A program made the position numbers and the translations under genes. The notes beneath the pieces were generated by a model. That model made no database searches and was not told the DNA's origin. It saw only the letters and a program-made list of their open reading frames with translations. Positions 1 to 7,792 of a stretch of DNA of 64,000 bases are shown piece after piece (position 1 is the stretch's first letter; every line of letters starts with the position of its first letter). Origin of the DNA: SAR92 clade bacterium (GTDB lineage Bacteria > Pseudomonadota > Gammaproteobacteria > Pseudomonadales > Porticoccaceae); NCBI GenBank assembly GCA_014381985.1, contig JACNKP010000042.1, positions 1 through 64,000 of the forward strand. Reading direction: 5' to 3'.

Positions 1-518
1 TGTTTTCATGTTGTTATTATAACATCTTCTCTCTATAAAAAAGTGACTTATTTAATGGATATTAGTCTTATTAATAGCCTTATATATCTTCTTTAGTATT
101 ATATTGCTTCTATCAGCAGACCAATATAGGCGCGAAAAAGCACGCCCAATCTTGAGAGCATTTGCCGAAGTGGGTGATAGAAGAGTTTGGGGGAGAGAGG
201 TGAAGGTATTCACCTAGTCTTACAAGGCTGGGGCGAGCTTCTTTTGGCATGGGGCGGTTATCAGACTAGACCCGCTCAGGCTAATTGGGACTCCTCAGCG
301 CGTAAAACTTTGGGAGAGTATGGAAAGGAGGTAGGGTGCGCTATGCACCTGCAGAGACTATTGAATGAGCTTCGGGTGTATAGCGTATTTCAAAAAATTA
401 TTATTTGGGGTTACTCACCCGACTCACTTTTAGCCTTATCAAGTTTCTCTTTAAGTTTCTTTACACACTCAATTGAATTATGAGTATAGACATTTTCCAT
501 TACCCTCGATTTTTTTAT
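1..518. other. Left-edge region without a convincing gene
   Basis: The first ~110 bases are very AT-rich and the next ~370 bases are clearly richer in G and C. Open frames exist, for example plus-strand 187-483, but their translations have no recognisable domain, biased composition and no good ribosome binding site. A short frame from a TTG at 104 to a stop at 217 would encode a hydrophobic start and a basic tail, but this is too weak to call. The stretch lies downstream of the integrase stop and probably belongs to the integrated element that continues to the left of the window. Confidence 0.5.
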
Positions 519-1898
519 TTATATAATTGCGTATCCATTAGCGTCTCGCTGTCTAGTTATTGTCCGGGCGTTGTGGCTTCCGCTAGTCAGCTTCTTATAT
601 GTCTTTCGTGTAGAGAACTCGTAATAGATCTCCCTCACTACCTCAGGCGAGGTGCCTGTAGCTTCACTCAGGTCTTCGATTCTCATATCTCCGTCTCTTA
701 GTCGCATCGTAATGAAATAACCCCTTAGACAGTAAGGAACGAGCTTCTCGTGTTGCGGTGTGCCCTTCGGCATCTCCAAGCCTAGTTCTTTCAGCATGGT
801 TCGCCATGAAGTTCTAAAATTTAAGACCGGATCGCCCTTCTTCCAAGAGTTTGCCTTGTTTTGCGTATGCTGAAACAAATACGTTGGCTCTAAATCATTC
901 TGCTTTCGATGCTGTTCCATTAAATCAAACACGTCCCAACATTCCGGCATAATGACAGCCTCGTAATCTTTCTTGCCCTTTTCGTCAAAACGTTTGAATG
1001 TCCTCATTTCTTGGGCGGTGCCCTCTTCTAGGAGCTCGTAACTCTTCCATTCGAGAAGGTTCTTCTTCACTTGCCCAAAAGGTGGTCTTACGCCTGTGTA
1101 TCCTATTACGTGAAGCCACATCCAATATTGATAGGCTAGATCTATTGATTCTGTATCTTTAGTGCCACTAGCCTTTCGATCTCTGTATCTCTTAGCGGCC
1201 CAATCAATCATCTGATCCCATTCATCTTCTTTTAGATGCCTACGACTCCGTCCTCGTAAATCCTGGGCCGCTCTAGTGATCTCCCCAATCTGTTGATCGA
1301 CGTATCCCTTCCTAAATGCCCATAGCCAGATCTGTTTAATCTCTGTGATGTGATAGTTAATCGTAGAAGGTGCCCATTCGGTATTCTCTAAGGCCCATGC
1401 TAGAAAGGTGCCTAAATATCTTTGATCGACGGTTGTTATGTTTGCCCCCCATCTGCTTCCAAAGAATGGTTCAATCTGCTCATGGAGACGCTCGCGAAAC
1501 TTTACTTTCTTTATAGTCCAGAATCCGTTTCGGTTGTCCTTGTATCTTGGGAGCTGTTGTTTGTCGGTAGCAGCTTCATTCAGCTCTGCTTCCTTGCGGA
1601 TCTGTTTTAGATACCGTTGGGACATTGAAGCTAGCGTTAAGGTTGTTGTTGGCGATGCGCCGGTCTTAACGGTCTCGTAGAACTCTTTGTATTTCTTTCG
1701 TGCCGCAGTCGATGCGAGTCTAAAGCTTGCCTGAGAAGGCTCGTATGGAGTCTTTAGAGTGTAATAGCTGTTCTTCTCACCATTACGCCAATAGATACGA
1801 GCGTACCAAGTCTTTCCAGTGCCCGTAGTCCTGTATCCTAGCTTAATGTCTGGTTCTATTTGGGTATCGAATTGTTCTGGAAAGATGAGCTTTGGCAT
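519..1898 (-). CDS. Divergent tyrosine recombinase (phage/island integrase)
   Basis: This 459-residue protein looks like a site-specific tyrosine recombinase that would integrate or excise a mobile element. A SAM-like core-binding domain is visible around residues 155-210. The catalytic region shows the first Arg in GYTGVRPP (R271), the second Arg in PYCLRGY (R392) and a candidate nucleophile in REIYYEF (Y425/Y426). The HxLR histidine is replaced by Tyr and the LGH-type histidine is not evident, so the active site is unusual. The ATG at 1898 has a good Shine-Dalgarno (AAGGAG, 1909-1914). The gene lies just past the 3' end of tRNA-Gly, the classic location of an island integrase. The family call is fairly sure; the element type is unknown. 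Confidence 0.8.
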   Translation of the reverse strand: MPKLIFPEQFDTQIEPDIKLGYRTTGTGKTWYARIYWRNGEKNSYYTLKTPYEPSQASFRLASTAARKKYKEFYETVKTGASPTTTLTLASMSQRYLKQIRKEAELNEAATDKQQLPRYKDNRNGFWTIKKVKFRERLHEQIEPFFGSRWGANITTVDQRYLGTFLAWALENTEWAPSTINYHITEIKQIWLWAFRKGYVDQQIGEITRAAQDLRGRSRRHLKEDEWDQMIDWAAKRYRDRKASGTKDTESIDLAYQYWMWLHVIGYTGVRPPFGQVKKNLLEWKSYELLEEGTAQEMRTFKRFDEKGKKDYEAVIMPECWDVFDLMEQHRKQNDLEPTYLFQHTQNKANSWKKGDPVLNFRTSWRTMLKELGLEMPKGTPQHEKLVPYCLRGYFITMRLRDGDMRIEDLSEATGTSPEVVREIYYEFSTRKTYKKLTSGSHNARTITRQRDANGYAII

Positions 1899-1916
1899 GG
1901 CTGAGCTGACTCCTTT

Positions 1917-2015
1917 TGTCCCAATTTTGTCCCACTCATAAAAATTAAAAGACCCTCTAAGCTACTAAGTCTTTGATTTTAAAGGCTTCGAAAATTATGT
2001 CCCAAAGGTGTCCCA
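1917..2015. repeat. Two pairs of TGTCCCA repeats before the integrase
   Basis: The heptamer TGTCCCA occurs at 1917-1923, 1928-1934, 1998-2004 and 2009-2015. Within each pair the copies start exactly 11 bases apart, about one helical turn, and the two pairs start 81 bases apart. The inner pair is next to the integrase ribosome binding site and the outer pair is close to the tRNA-Gly end. This is the arrangement expected for arm-type integrase sites, an excisionase site or an autoregulatory operator. The spacing is directly seen; the role is inferred. Confidence 0.7.
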
Positions 2016-2030
2016 AAGTCAAATAGAAAG

Positions 2031-2062
2031 AAGCCCCCAGACGATTTCTCCTCTGAAGGCTT
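2031..2062 (-). terminator. Probable terminator of the tRNA operon
   Basis: Bases 2031-2041 and 2052-2062 form an 11-base-pair stem with two G-U pairs when read as minus-strand RNA. The loop is 10 bases. A short, imperfect pyrimidine run (CTTTCT) follows in the minus direction. It lies about 30 bases past the 3' end of tRNA-Gly. If the element integrated at the tRNA 3' end, this hairpin could belong to the element rather than the original operon. Confidence 0.5.
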
Positions 2063-2091
2063 GATTCTGTCTACATAGTAGCTAGACTAAT

Positions 2092-2166
2092 TGGAGCGGG
2101 AAAGGAGGCTCGAACTCCCGACCTGTTCGTTGGCAACGAACTGCTCTACCACTGAGCTATTCCCGC
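2092..2166 (-). tRNA. tRNA-Gly (GCC)
   Basis: The minus strand folds as a standard cloverleaf. The 7-base acceptor arm starts GCGGGAA, the D arm carries AGCTCAGTGGTAGAGC, the anticodon loop contains GCC (plus 2132-2134), and the T arm contains GTTCGAGCC. The encoded end is TCCA. It follows tRNA-Glu in the same direction. The integrase gene adjoins its 3' end, so this tRNA is the likely attachment gene. Confidence 0.95.
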
Positions 2167-2193
2167 AGAAGCCAATAATGGCATCTTATAACA

Positions 2194-2269
2194 TGGCGTC
2201 CCGTAGGGGAGTCGAACCCCTGTTACCGCCGTGAAAGGGCGGTGTCCTAGGCCTCTAGACGAACGGGAC
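2194..2269 (-). tRNA. tRNA-Glu (TTC)
   Basis: The minus strand reads GTCCCGTTCGTCTAGAGG at the 5' end, has anticodon TTC (plus 2233-2235) in a CTTTCAC loop, a T arm with GGTTCGACTCC and an encoded GCCA end. It is the first gene of a two-tRNA transcript with tRNA-Gly, separated from it by 27 bases. A strong promoter lies about 135 bases upstream. Confidence 0.95.
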
Positions 2270-2614
2270 GAGGCTTAACATCAGATTTTGGGTGACTATA
2301 AAAAAATAGCAGTTACTAGCCCAAGACGCCGTATTATTTTAAATTCCAAAATAATATCAAAAAAGCAAATCTGACTTGCTGTCTTTCACTTCAGCAAGGC
2401 GGGCATTATACCGTTGGATTCTCTATTCTCAAGCCTTTTTAATTAAATAATTAAGACAATAAAAAAAGTAGCCAGGCTCCCTTCCCTATTTTATTAAAAT
2501 GCTTGCGCTGACCGACTTATAAGCGTTCGGCAAAGCGACTGAATTTGCCTTTTCTTGTTTCTCTCTCGGTTCTGCCAATGTGTTAAACTCTTATGAACAT
2601 TAAAGGAGAGATTT
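2270..2614. other. Intergenic region with the tRNA leader and divergent upstream DNA
   Basis: No gene is seen. The left part is the minus-strand leader of the tRNA operon and holds an AT-rich inverted repeat (2333-2340 and 2348-2355) that may aid precursor processing. The tRNA promoter lies near 2405-2432. The right part leads into the small basic protein gene on the plus strand and has no promoter I would assign with confidence. Confidence 0.6.
2405..2432 (-). promoter_or_regulatory. Sigma-70 promoter of the tRNA-Glu/tRNA-Gly operon
   Basis: On the minus strand a -35 element TTGAGA (2427-2432) and a perfect -10 TATAAT (2405-2410) are separated by 16 bases. They are followed by the GC-rich discriminator GCCCGCC. 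Such discriminators are typical of stable-RNA promoters under stringent control. It points at the tRNA genes with no gene in between. Confidence 0.8.
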
Positions 2615-2710
2615 ATGGCTAAGGGTCAAGATTCGAAAAAAGCAGTTAAAAAGAAGCCTGAAAAAACGATGAAAGAAAAACGTCAGGAAAAGAAAGCCAA
2701 AAAACAATAG
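2615..2710 (+). CDS. Very small lysine-rich protein (31 aa)
   Basis: This frame encodes 31 residues starting MAKGQDSKKAVKKK. About half the residues are Lys or Arg, with the rest mostly polar, and there is no hydrophobic segment. The ATG is preceded by a strong ribosome binding site (AAAGGAGAG) six to seven bases upstream, which supports real translation. Similar tiny proteins starting with the MA(K/R)GQDSKK pattern occur in several gammaproteobacteria as uncharacterised proteins; that is from memory, not from a search. A nucleic-acid or ribosome-binding role is a guess from charge alone. It is monocistronic between the tRNA promoter and alaA. Confidence 0.75.
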   Translation: MAKGQDSKKAVKKKPEKTMKEKRQEKKAKKQ

Positions 2711-2968
2711 ACGTATTTTCCCTCTCTTCTTTTCTTAAAAGGTGTGGCTATTTTCACGCCACTGAAGCTGTGTTTTCAATCGCTAGAGAGGGTTTTCAGC
2801 AGGCTACCAAGAGCATAGGCCCTGAAGCTTATTTATTAAGCCGCTAGAGCCATTAAAGAGCTTCTTAGCCTCGAAAACCAAAACTCATATAGTGGCCAGA
2901 GCCAAAACAGTTAAGTTTTTAGGTACAATGCGCGCGCAAAAATAAAACCATCGAAAAGTATTCAAGTA

Positions 2969-4201
2969 ATGAAGCATTTTTTACAATCAGACAAATTAAA
3001 CAATGTTAATTATGAAATTCGTGGGCCCGTCCTCGACTATGCCAATTGGCTAGAAGATGAAGGACAACAGATTCTTAAACTCAATATTGGCAACCCTGGC
3101 GCCTTTGGTTTTGATGCACCCGACGAGATAATGCACGATGTCATACATAACCTTCGTGACGCGCAAGGTTACTCGCATAGTAAAGGTCTGTTTGCCGCTA
3201 GAAAAGCCGTTATGCAACGATACCAAGCTGAAGGCCTTGAGGACATTCATGTAGATGACGTTATTATGGGTAATGGCGTTAGTGAATTGATTGTAATGTC
3301 GATGCAAGGTTTGCTCAACCAGGGTGATGAAATCCTCATCCCCTCCCCCGACTATCCGCTTTGGACAGCTGCGGTGTCTATTGCTGGGGGGAAACCCGTA
3401 CATTATCAATGCGAAGAATCTGAAGGCTGGCAGCCTAATCTTGATGATATAGAAAGACAAATTACTAAAAATACCCGCGGCATCGTTATTATTAACCCAA
3501 ACAATCCTACTGGTGCGGTTTATTCAAAAGATACGCTGCGCGCATTAGTAGAGGTTGCTGAACGGCATGAGTTAATCATATTTGCCGACGAAATTTATGA
3601 CCGCATTTTATATGATGACGCGATACATCACCCGCTTGCGCTCTTGACAAAAAACACATTGTGCTTGACCTTCAATGGGCTATCAAAAACCTATCGGCTT
3701 GCTGGATTCAGGTCTGGCTGGATGTTGATTAGCGGCGCGAAACAGATGGCCGCAAGTTACATTGAAGGCTTAGAAATGCTAGCCTCGATGCGTCTGTGTG
3801 CGAATGTTCCCGCTATGCTGGCTGTACAAACAGCGCTTGGTGGGCGTCAAAGCATTGAAGACTTGATACTCCCAGGCGGTCGCCTGCTTGCGCAACGTGA
3901 TCTAGCACATACACTTTTAACATCTATTCCAGGCGTAACCTGTGTAAAACCGCAGTCTGCAATGTATTTGTTTTTCAAATTAGACCCTGCGGTCTACCCT
4001 ATTGATAACGACGAAAGTTTTGTTCTAGAACTGCTAAAAGAAGAACACTTGTTGATCGTTCAGGGTTCAGCATTTACCTGTCAAGATACACAACACTTCA
4101 GAGTTGTATTTCTACCTGATCAGGACACACTTATCAAAGCGATAGGTAGACTCTCTAACTTTCTTCTCTCCTACGCAGCCAGCCACAGAAAAGTAGGCTA
4201 A
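2969..4201 (+). CDS. alaA: Alanine aminotransferase AlaA (fold-type I PLP enzyme)
   Basis: The 410-residue protein is a fold-type I aminotransferase of the AlaA/YfbQ type. It converts pyruvate and glutamate to alanine and 2-oxoglutarate in the cytoplasm. The conserved start (KLNNVNYEIRGP) matches this family closely. Visible motifs are NPNNPTGAVY (176-185), ADEIYD (206-211, PLP-binding Asp) and GLSKTYRLAGFRSGW (K240 is the Schiff-base lysine). Length equals the usual 400-410. A possible -10 (TACAAT) lies at 2924-2929, but the ribosome binding site is weak. It converges on pdxB. Exact substrate preference among close paralogues is not provable here. Confidence 0.88.
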   Translation: MKHFLQSDKLNNVNYEIRGPVLDYANWLEDEGQQILKLNIGNPGAFGFDAPDEIMHDVIHNLRDAQGYSHSKGLFAARKAVMQRYQAEGLEDIHVDDVIMGNGVSELIVMSMQGLLNQGDEILIPSPDYPLWTAAVSIAGGKPVHYQCEESEGWQPNLDDIERQITKNTRGIVIINPNNPTGAVYSKDTLRALVEVAERHELIIFADEIYDRILYDDAIHHPLALLTKNTLCLTFNGLSKTYRLAGFRSGWMLISGAKQMAASYIEGLEMLASMRLCANVPAMLAVQTALGGRQSIEDLILPGGRLLAQRDLAHTLLTSIPGVTCVKPQSAMYLFFKLDPAVYPIDNDESFVLELLKEEHLLIVQGSAFTCQDTQHFRVVFLPDQDTLIKAIGRLSNFLLSYAASHRKVG

Positions 4202-4223
4202 CTCTAATTGACTCTATAGGGCG

Positions 4224-5345
4224 TTAGCCTAGATTAAAACCTAAAGACCTTAGCGTTAACCTATCACTGTGAGACAGCTTTAGCCGCTCAGCATCAAACA
4301 CCATTGAAGCCCATTCACGCCGGACTGGATAGTCTCTGCGCAGCCGATCAAAATGCTCACCTATAACATTAGAGCCAAGCTCAACGCCTTCAAACATCGA
4401 ACGCATTCTGTTGTCATCTGCACCGATGTCAAAGCTCGCCAAAATAGCATCGGCAACGCTGCCAATAGCAACAGAGCATGGCTCCATGTCTTCTAACATA
4501 GGGATGTTACTCTGATGCTGCTGAGCCCCATGCCAGGCCATAAAAGCGTTAAAGATCATTGACGTTCCGTTTACTTTCCCCTCGAGACTATATCCGGCAA
4601 TATGAGGTGAAGCCATTGACACATATTGGAGTAACTCTAGGTCAATTAGAGGTTCAGGCTCCCAAACGTCGAGAGCAACAGCTAAATCTGCGCCTCCCTT
4701 TAGCAAGGTGAGTAACGCTTGATTGTCGACGACAGCACCGCGACCGGCATTGATTAAAAGAGCTCCGGATTTGAGCTTAGAAAGCGCCTTGGCATCCAGT
4801 AAATGATAGGTAGGATATAGTCCGGAGACGGTCAAAGGCGTATGCAGGCACACAATGTCACACCCTAGCACTGACTCAAAGTCGGTGGTCATTATTCCAC
4901 TATCGCTTGCCAAATAAGGGTCATAGACCCGACAGTCAACGCCGATCGACAAAAGCGTCTTTAATAGCCTGCCGCCCACATTGCCGCAACCCACTATACC
5001 GACTGTTTTGTTCTGCCAATCAGGTATTAATCTCGTCATTACAGACAAATCATATTGCACCACCGATTGAGCATTACAGCCTGGGGCATGGGCGAAGTAA
5101 ATCCCCTCAGATTGAAGATAATCTACGTCGACATGGTCCGTTCCAATAGTCGCAGAGCCGACAAATTTAACCGTTGAATCTTTCAGAAGATGGGGGCCCA
5201 CATGAGTTACAGACCGCACTAAAAGGATGTCCGCGTCGACAAGGTCTGCTGCTGATATTTCTCGGCCTGGCAATAGTTGAACGTCACCATAGGATCCAAA
5301 TAATTCATTCGCCAGCGGTATGTTTTGATCAGTAACAATTTTCAC
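4224..5345 (-). CDS. pdxB: Erythronate-4-phosphate dehydrogenase PdxB
   Basis: This 373-residue protein oxidises 4-phosphoerythronate in the DXP-dependent pathway to pyridoxal phosphate. It opens with the PdxB signature MKIVTDQNIPLANELFG. A D-2-hydroxyacid dehydrogenase NAD fold follows with GIVGCGNVGG (about 117-126). The catalytic Arg lies in INAGRGAVVD and the C-terminal dimerisation region is of normal length. Dxr, which makes the DXP-derived MEP precursor of isoprenoids, is elsewhere in the window but not in this operon. pdxB lies seven bases after the exonuclease gene and is probably cotranscribed with it and epmC. Confidence 0.95.
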   Translation of the reverse strand: MKIVTDQNIPLANELFGSYGDVQLLPGREISAADLVDADILLVRSVTHVGPHLLKDSTVKFVGSATIGTDHVDVDYLQSEGIYFAHAPGCNAQSVVQYDLSVMTRLIPDWQNKTVGIVGCGNVGGRLLKTLLSIGVDCRVYDPYLASDSGIMTTDFESVLGCDIVCLHTPLTVSGLYPTYHLLDAKALSKLKSGALLINAGRGAVVDNQALLTLLKGGADLAVALDVWEPEPLIDLELLQYVSMASPHIAGYSLEGKVNGTSMIFNAFMAWHGAQQHQSNIPMLEDMEPCSVAIGSVADAILASFDIGADDNRMRSMFEGVELGSNVIGEHFDRLRRDYPVRREWASMVFDAERLKLSHSDRLTLRSLGFNLG

Positions 5346-5352
5346 TCTAATC

Positions 5353-6279
5353 TCACTTAGGCAGCGGTGAAGTGGGTCTATATGGGTGAGTATCTCGCAG
5401 CTTTAGATCCACAGTGCGCCTGGAAAATACCGAGCCAAACCCCATTTCTTCACAAAACAATTCAAAGGCATCCAGATGAATACCTTTCCATTCAATTCCC
5501 TGTAGGTTAGGCATCGATTTGATGTCGCACCTAATCGTGGTCAGCTGTCGAGCGAGCCTTAATTGGTCCGCACACCCGGCTAATTTATCTGCCAACTTCT
5601 TTGCCCCGCGAATCGGTAAATCTTGCAACTGATCAAGATGCCCCATAATTGCTTCTACGTCGGAAAAGTGCGAAAGAAGCTGCTTAGCCGTCTTTGATCC
5701 TATGCCCGGCACTCCCTGAATGTTATCGCTCGCATCCCCTACTAAAGCAAGATAGTCCGCCATCTGCCTACAACCTAGGTCCAACTCAGACTCAAGTTCA
5801 GACTGGCCTTTAGCATTGGATTTTCCAAAGTCCCAATAAAGATCTTGCCCCTCAATAAGCTGCATAAGATCCTTATCGCGGCTAACAATAACCGGTTGAA
5901 CATTATTCCCCCTAACAACACTAGCCATGCTGCCAATCAAATCATCGGCCTCAAAGTCTGCTGATGCCATCTCAACCACACCCAGTACTCTGCATAACTG
6001 TCGACAGGCATTCAACTGAAAGCCAAGCGCATCATCAGGCAGTTCACGATTAGCTTTATAATCCGCACATAACTGATGGCGAAAACCTGTACCAAGGCTC
6101 TCATCAAAGGCGCAAAATATATACTCTGGCTGCTGTCGACGTAATAAATCGAGCAGAAACCCAGTGAACCCATAAACGGCATGAGTGGGGAATCTCGGCT
6201 CTAGAGAGTGCCAATTTTCTGGCAAACTAAAGTAGCTACGAAAAATATAAATTGGCGAATCAATCAATAGCGCCTGCAT
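5353..6279 (-). CDS. 5'-3' exonuclease of the PolA N-terminal / ExoIX family
   Basis: The 308-residue protein resembles the isolated flap-nuclease domain of DNA polymerase I. The acidic metal ligands are present in order: ALLIDSP (D7), FCAFDES, ADFEADDLIG, VSRDKD and LVGDASDNIQGVPGIG. The last motif leads into a helix-hairpin-helix that grips DNA. The full acidic set suggests an active two-metal nuclease. No polymerase domain follows. The likely role is 5' flap or RNA primer processing, or back-up exonuclease work. It sits 9 bases after epmC and 7 before pdxB. Whether to call it xni is unclear, so no symbol is given. Confidence 0.85.
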   Translation of the reverse strand: MQALLIDSPIYIFRSYFSLPENWHSLEPRFPTHAVYGFTGFLLDLLRRQQPEYIFCAFDESLGTGFRHQLCADYKANRELPDDALGFQLNACRQLCRVLGVVEMASADFEADDLIGSMASVVRGNNVQPVIVSRDKDLMQLIEGQDLYWDFGKSNAKGQSELESELDLGCRQMADYLALVGDASDNIQGVPGIGSKTAKQLLSHFSDVEAIMGHLDQLQDLPIRGAKKLADKLAGCADQLRLARQLTTIRCDIKSMPNLQGIEWKGIHLDAFELFCEEMGFGSVFSRRTVDLKLRDTHPYRPTSPLPK

Positions 6280-6288
6280 AATAATCCC

Positions 6289-6840
6289 CTAGACAATTTT
6301 TGCCAGCTGATAATGCTGATCACAGCAGGTACTCGAGCTACCAAAGGCCTCGCTCAATCTCGCTAAAAAAACAGCCGCTCTTGGCGGCAACTTCTCTGCG
6401 TTACACCAAGATTTTGCTTGATCGACTATGCCCTGTCTGAATATATCGCTTGGCCCATCGTCATGAAGACCGTCCAAATTGTCAGCACTTACGCGAAACG
6501 TATGACCGCAGGCCACTGCAAACATCCACTCTAAAGCCTGAGGCTTAGTCTCAGCAGCCTCAAAAACCGCCTGCTGATCGACACTGCGACCATCAGGCTG
6601 GTACCAGTACCCAAAGTCTTCCAATAGGCGGCGGCGACCGCCTGCTAGGCACCAGTGCGCAATTTCGTGGAGAGCACTTGAAATAAAATCCTGACGATAA
6701 AAAATACGACAGCATTGACCATCTGTTGTGGCTGGCAGGTATAAGGGCTCGTCCGCCCCTCCAATCAAAATAGTATTAAAGCTTACTTCAAACTCTGAGC
6801 TGAATAATGACGTGATTAATTGTAGTTTTTGACAGGCCAA
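6289..6840 (-). CDS. epmC: Elongation factor P hydroxylase EpmC (YfcM)
   Basis: This 183-residue protein matches EpmC, which hydroxylates the beta-lysylated lysine of elongation factor P after EpmB and EpmA have acted. Shared blocks are GGADEPLYLPAT, the metal-binding SALHEIAHWCLAGGRRR (HExxH with an extra His) and DFGYWYQPDGR, then KPQALEWMFAVACG. The length matches the ~182-residue family. The start is a TTG at 6840: a stop codon lies ten codons upstream in frame and no in-frame ATG is close. Its presence implies the organism makes modified EF-P; epmA and epmB are not in the window. Confidence 0.9.
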   Translation of the reverse strand: MACQKLQLITSLFSSEFEVSFNTILIGGADEPLYLPATTDGQCCRIFYRQDFISSALHEIAHWCLAGGRRRLLEDFGYWYQPDGRSVDQQAVFEAAETKPQALEWMFAVACGHTFRVSADNLDGLHDDGPSDIFRQGIVDQAKSWCNAEKLPPRAAVFLARLSEAFGSSSTCCDQHYQLAKIV

Positions 6841-7076
6841 AATAAAGTACCAATTCCTATTTTTATTACTACTATTTCATAGTTTATCTGCTTAGGACCG
6901 CCTTGCGAAACAAGTATTTTGGCAGCACCCTATTATCAACCGGCCAACACAAAAAGGCTATGTTCCATTGCCAAGTTCTTTGCCGTGAAACACTAACTGT
7001 TGTGCTTTTCTTTTTACTAGGGTACCTTATGTAGTGTTAGTATTACATCTGTCCACTGCCATAAGGAGATTTATTT

Positions 7077-7772
7077 ATGCCGAAATCGGCGATTGATTCC
7101 TCTAATGATAATGTGATTGATATCTTCACTCGTAAACCACTCTCCGAACTCACCAACAACCGTTTAGTCCGCATTTCAGCCGAGCTTGATGGCTTAGAAA
7201 TGCTGTATAGCAACCCAGAAAATCCAGACAAACTATTTTCTCTTAAAATCCTAGCGTGGGGATTGCGCCTTAGCGGTGAAGTTGTCGCACTCGTACCCTG
7301 GCTAACTAAACTAACACCCTGCGATGAAATCAGCGACCCTTTGAATGGTCAATGGCAAGGCTATTATGACCAAGGAATTGATGAATTATTCTTCTCCGCC
7401 CCCCTACATAAAGTTATCGAACTAGAGTCTGCGGCCGAATATTACGATTATCAGTGCGACTCTGACACCGAAATAATTCAAGAAATTCCCGACAGTATAG
7501 GTACACATAGTGTCCTTTCGGAGGATGGATTCCAAAGCATTTGCTTAAAAGAGGTTGTAAGCTGGCGACTGCTTAACAGCGGCGCTATTGAAGCGATGCT
7601 GATCGATGAGGAAAAGATGGTCGTCACGCCTGTCCTTCCCGGCGACGATTGCCTTTATCCCGCAGAACAAAACCCCGACTTTCGGTACTTTTTCCAGCAC
7701 AATATAGCTAATAAAATAAAATCCCAAGACCCAGAAGCCTTGGCCGCTATTTTGTTACTTCAAGAAAGTTAA
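7077..7772 (+). CDS. Conserved-looking protein of unknown function (231 aa)
   Basis: I do not recognise this 231-residue protein. It has a clear start: ATG at 7077 after AAGGAGA. It is acidic and soluble, with no signal peptide and no strong membrane segment. The region around residues 40-80 is rich in Leu, Trp and Val and the rest is mixed. It runs divergently from epmC and converges on accA, with only 20 bases between the stops. Codon use looks like that of its neighbours. It is probably a real lineage-specific gene and no function is proposed. Confidence 0.75.
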   Translation: MPKSAIDSSNDNVIDIFTRKPLSELTNNRLVRISAELDGLEMLYSNPENPDKLFSLKILAWGLRLSGEVVALVPWLTKLTPCDEISDPLNGQWQGYYDQGIDELFFSAPLHKVIELESAAEYYDYQCDSDTEIIQEIPDSIGTHSVLSEDGFQSICLKEVVSWRLLNSGAIEAMLIDEEKMVVTPVLPGDDCLYPAEQNPDFRYFFQHNIANKIKSQDPEALAAILLLQES

Positions 7773-7792
7773 GGTTGTCTAAAGCCCGATTT

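Noticed and set aside
104..217. TTG-initiated 37-residue frame with a hydrophobic start and basic tail
   Set aside because: No ribosome binding site, non-ATG start and a location at the window edge make it too weak to call.
187..483. 98-residue plus-strand frame downstream of the integrase
   Set aside because: It has no recognisable domain, poor ribosome binding site and ends in low-complexity Ser/Leu; it is probably chance in element DNA.
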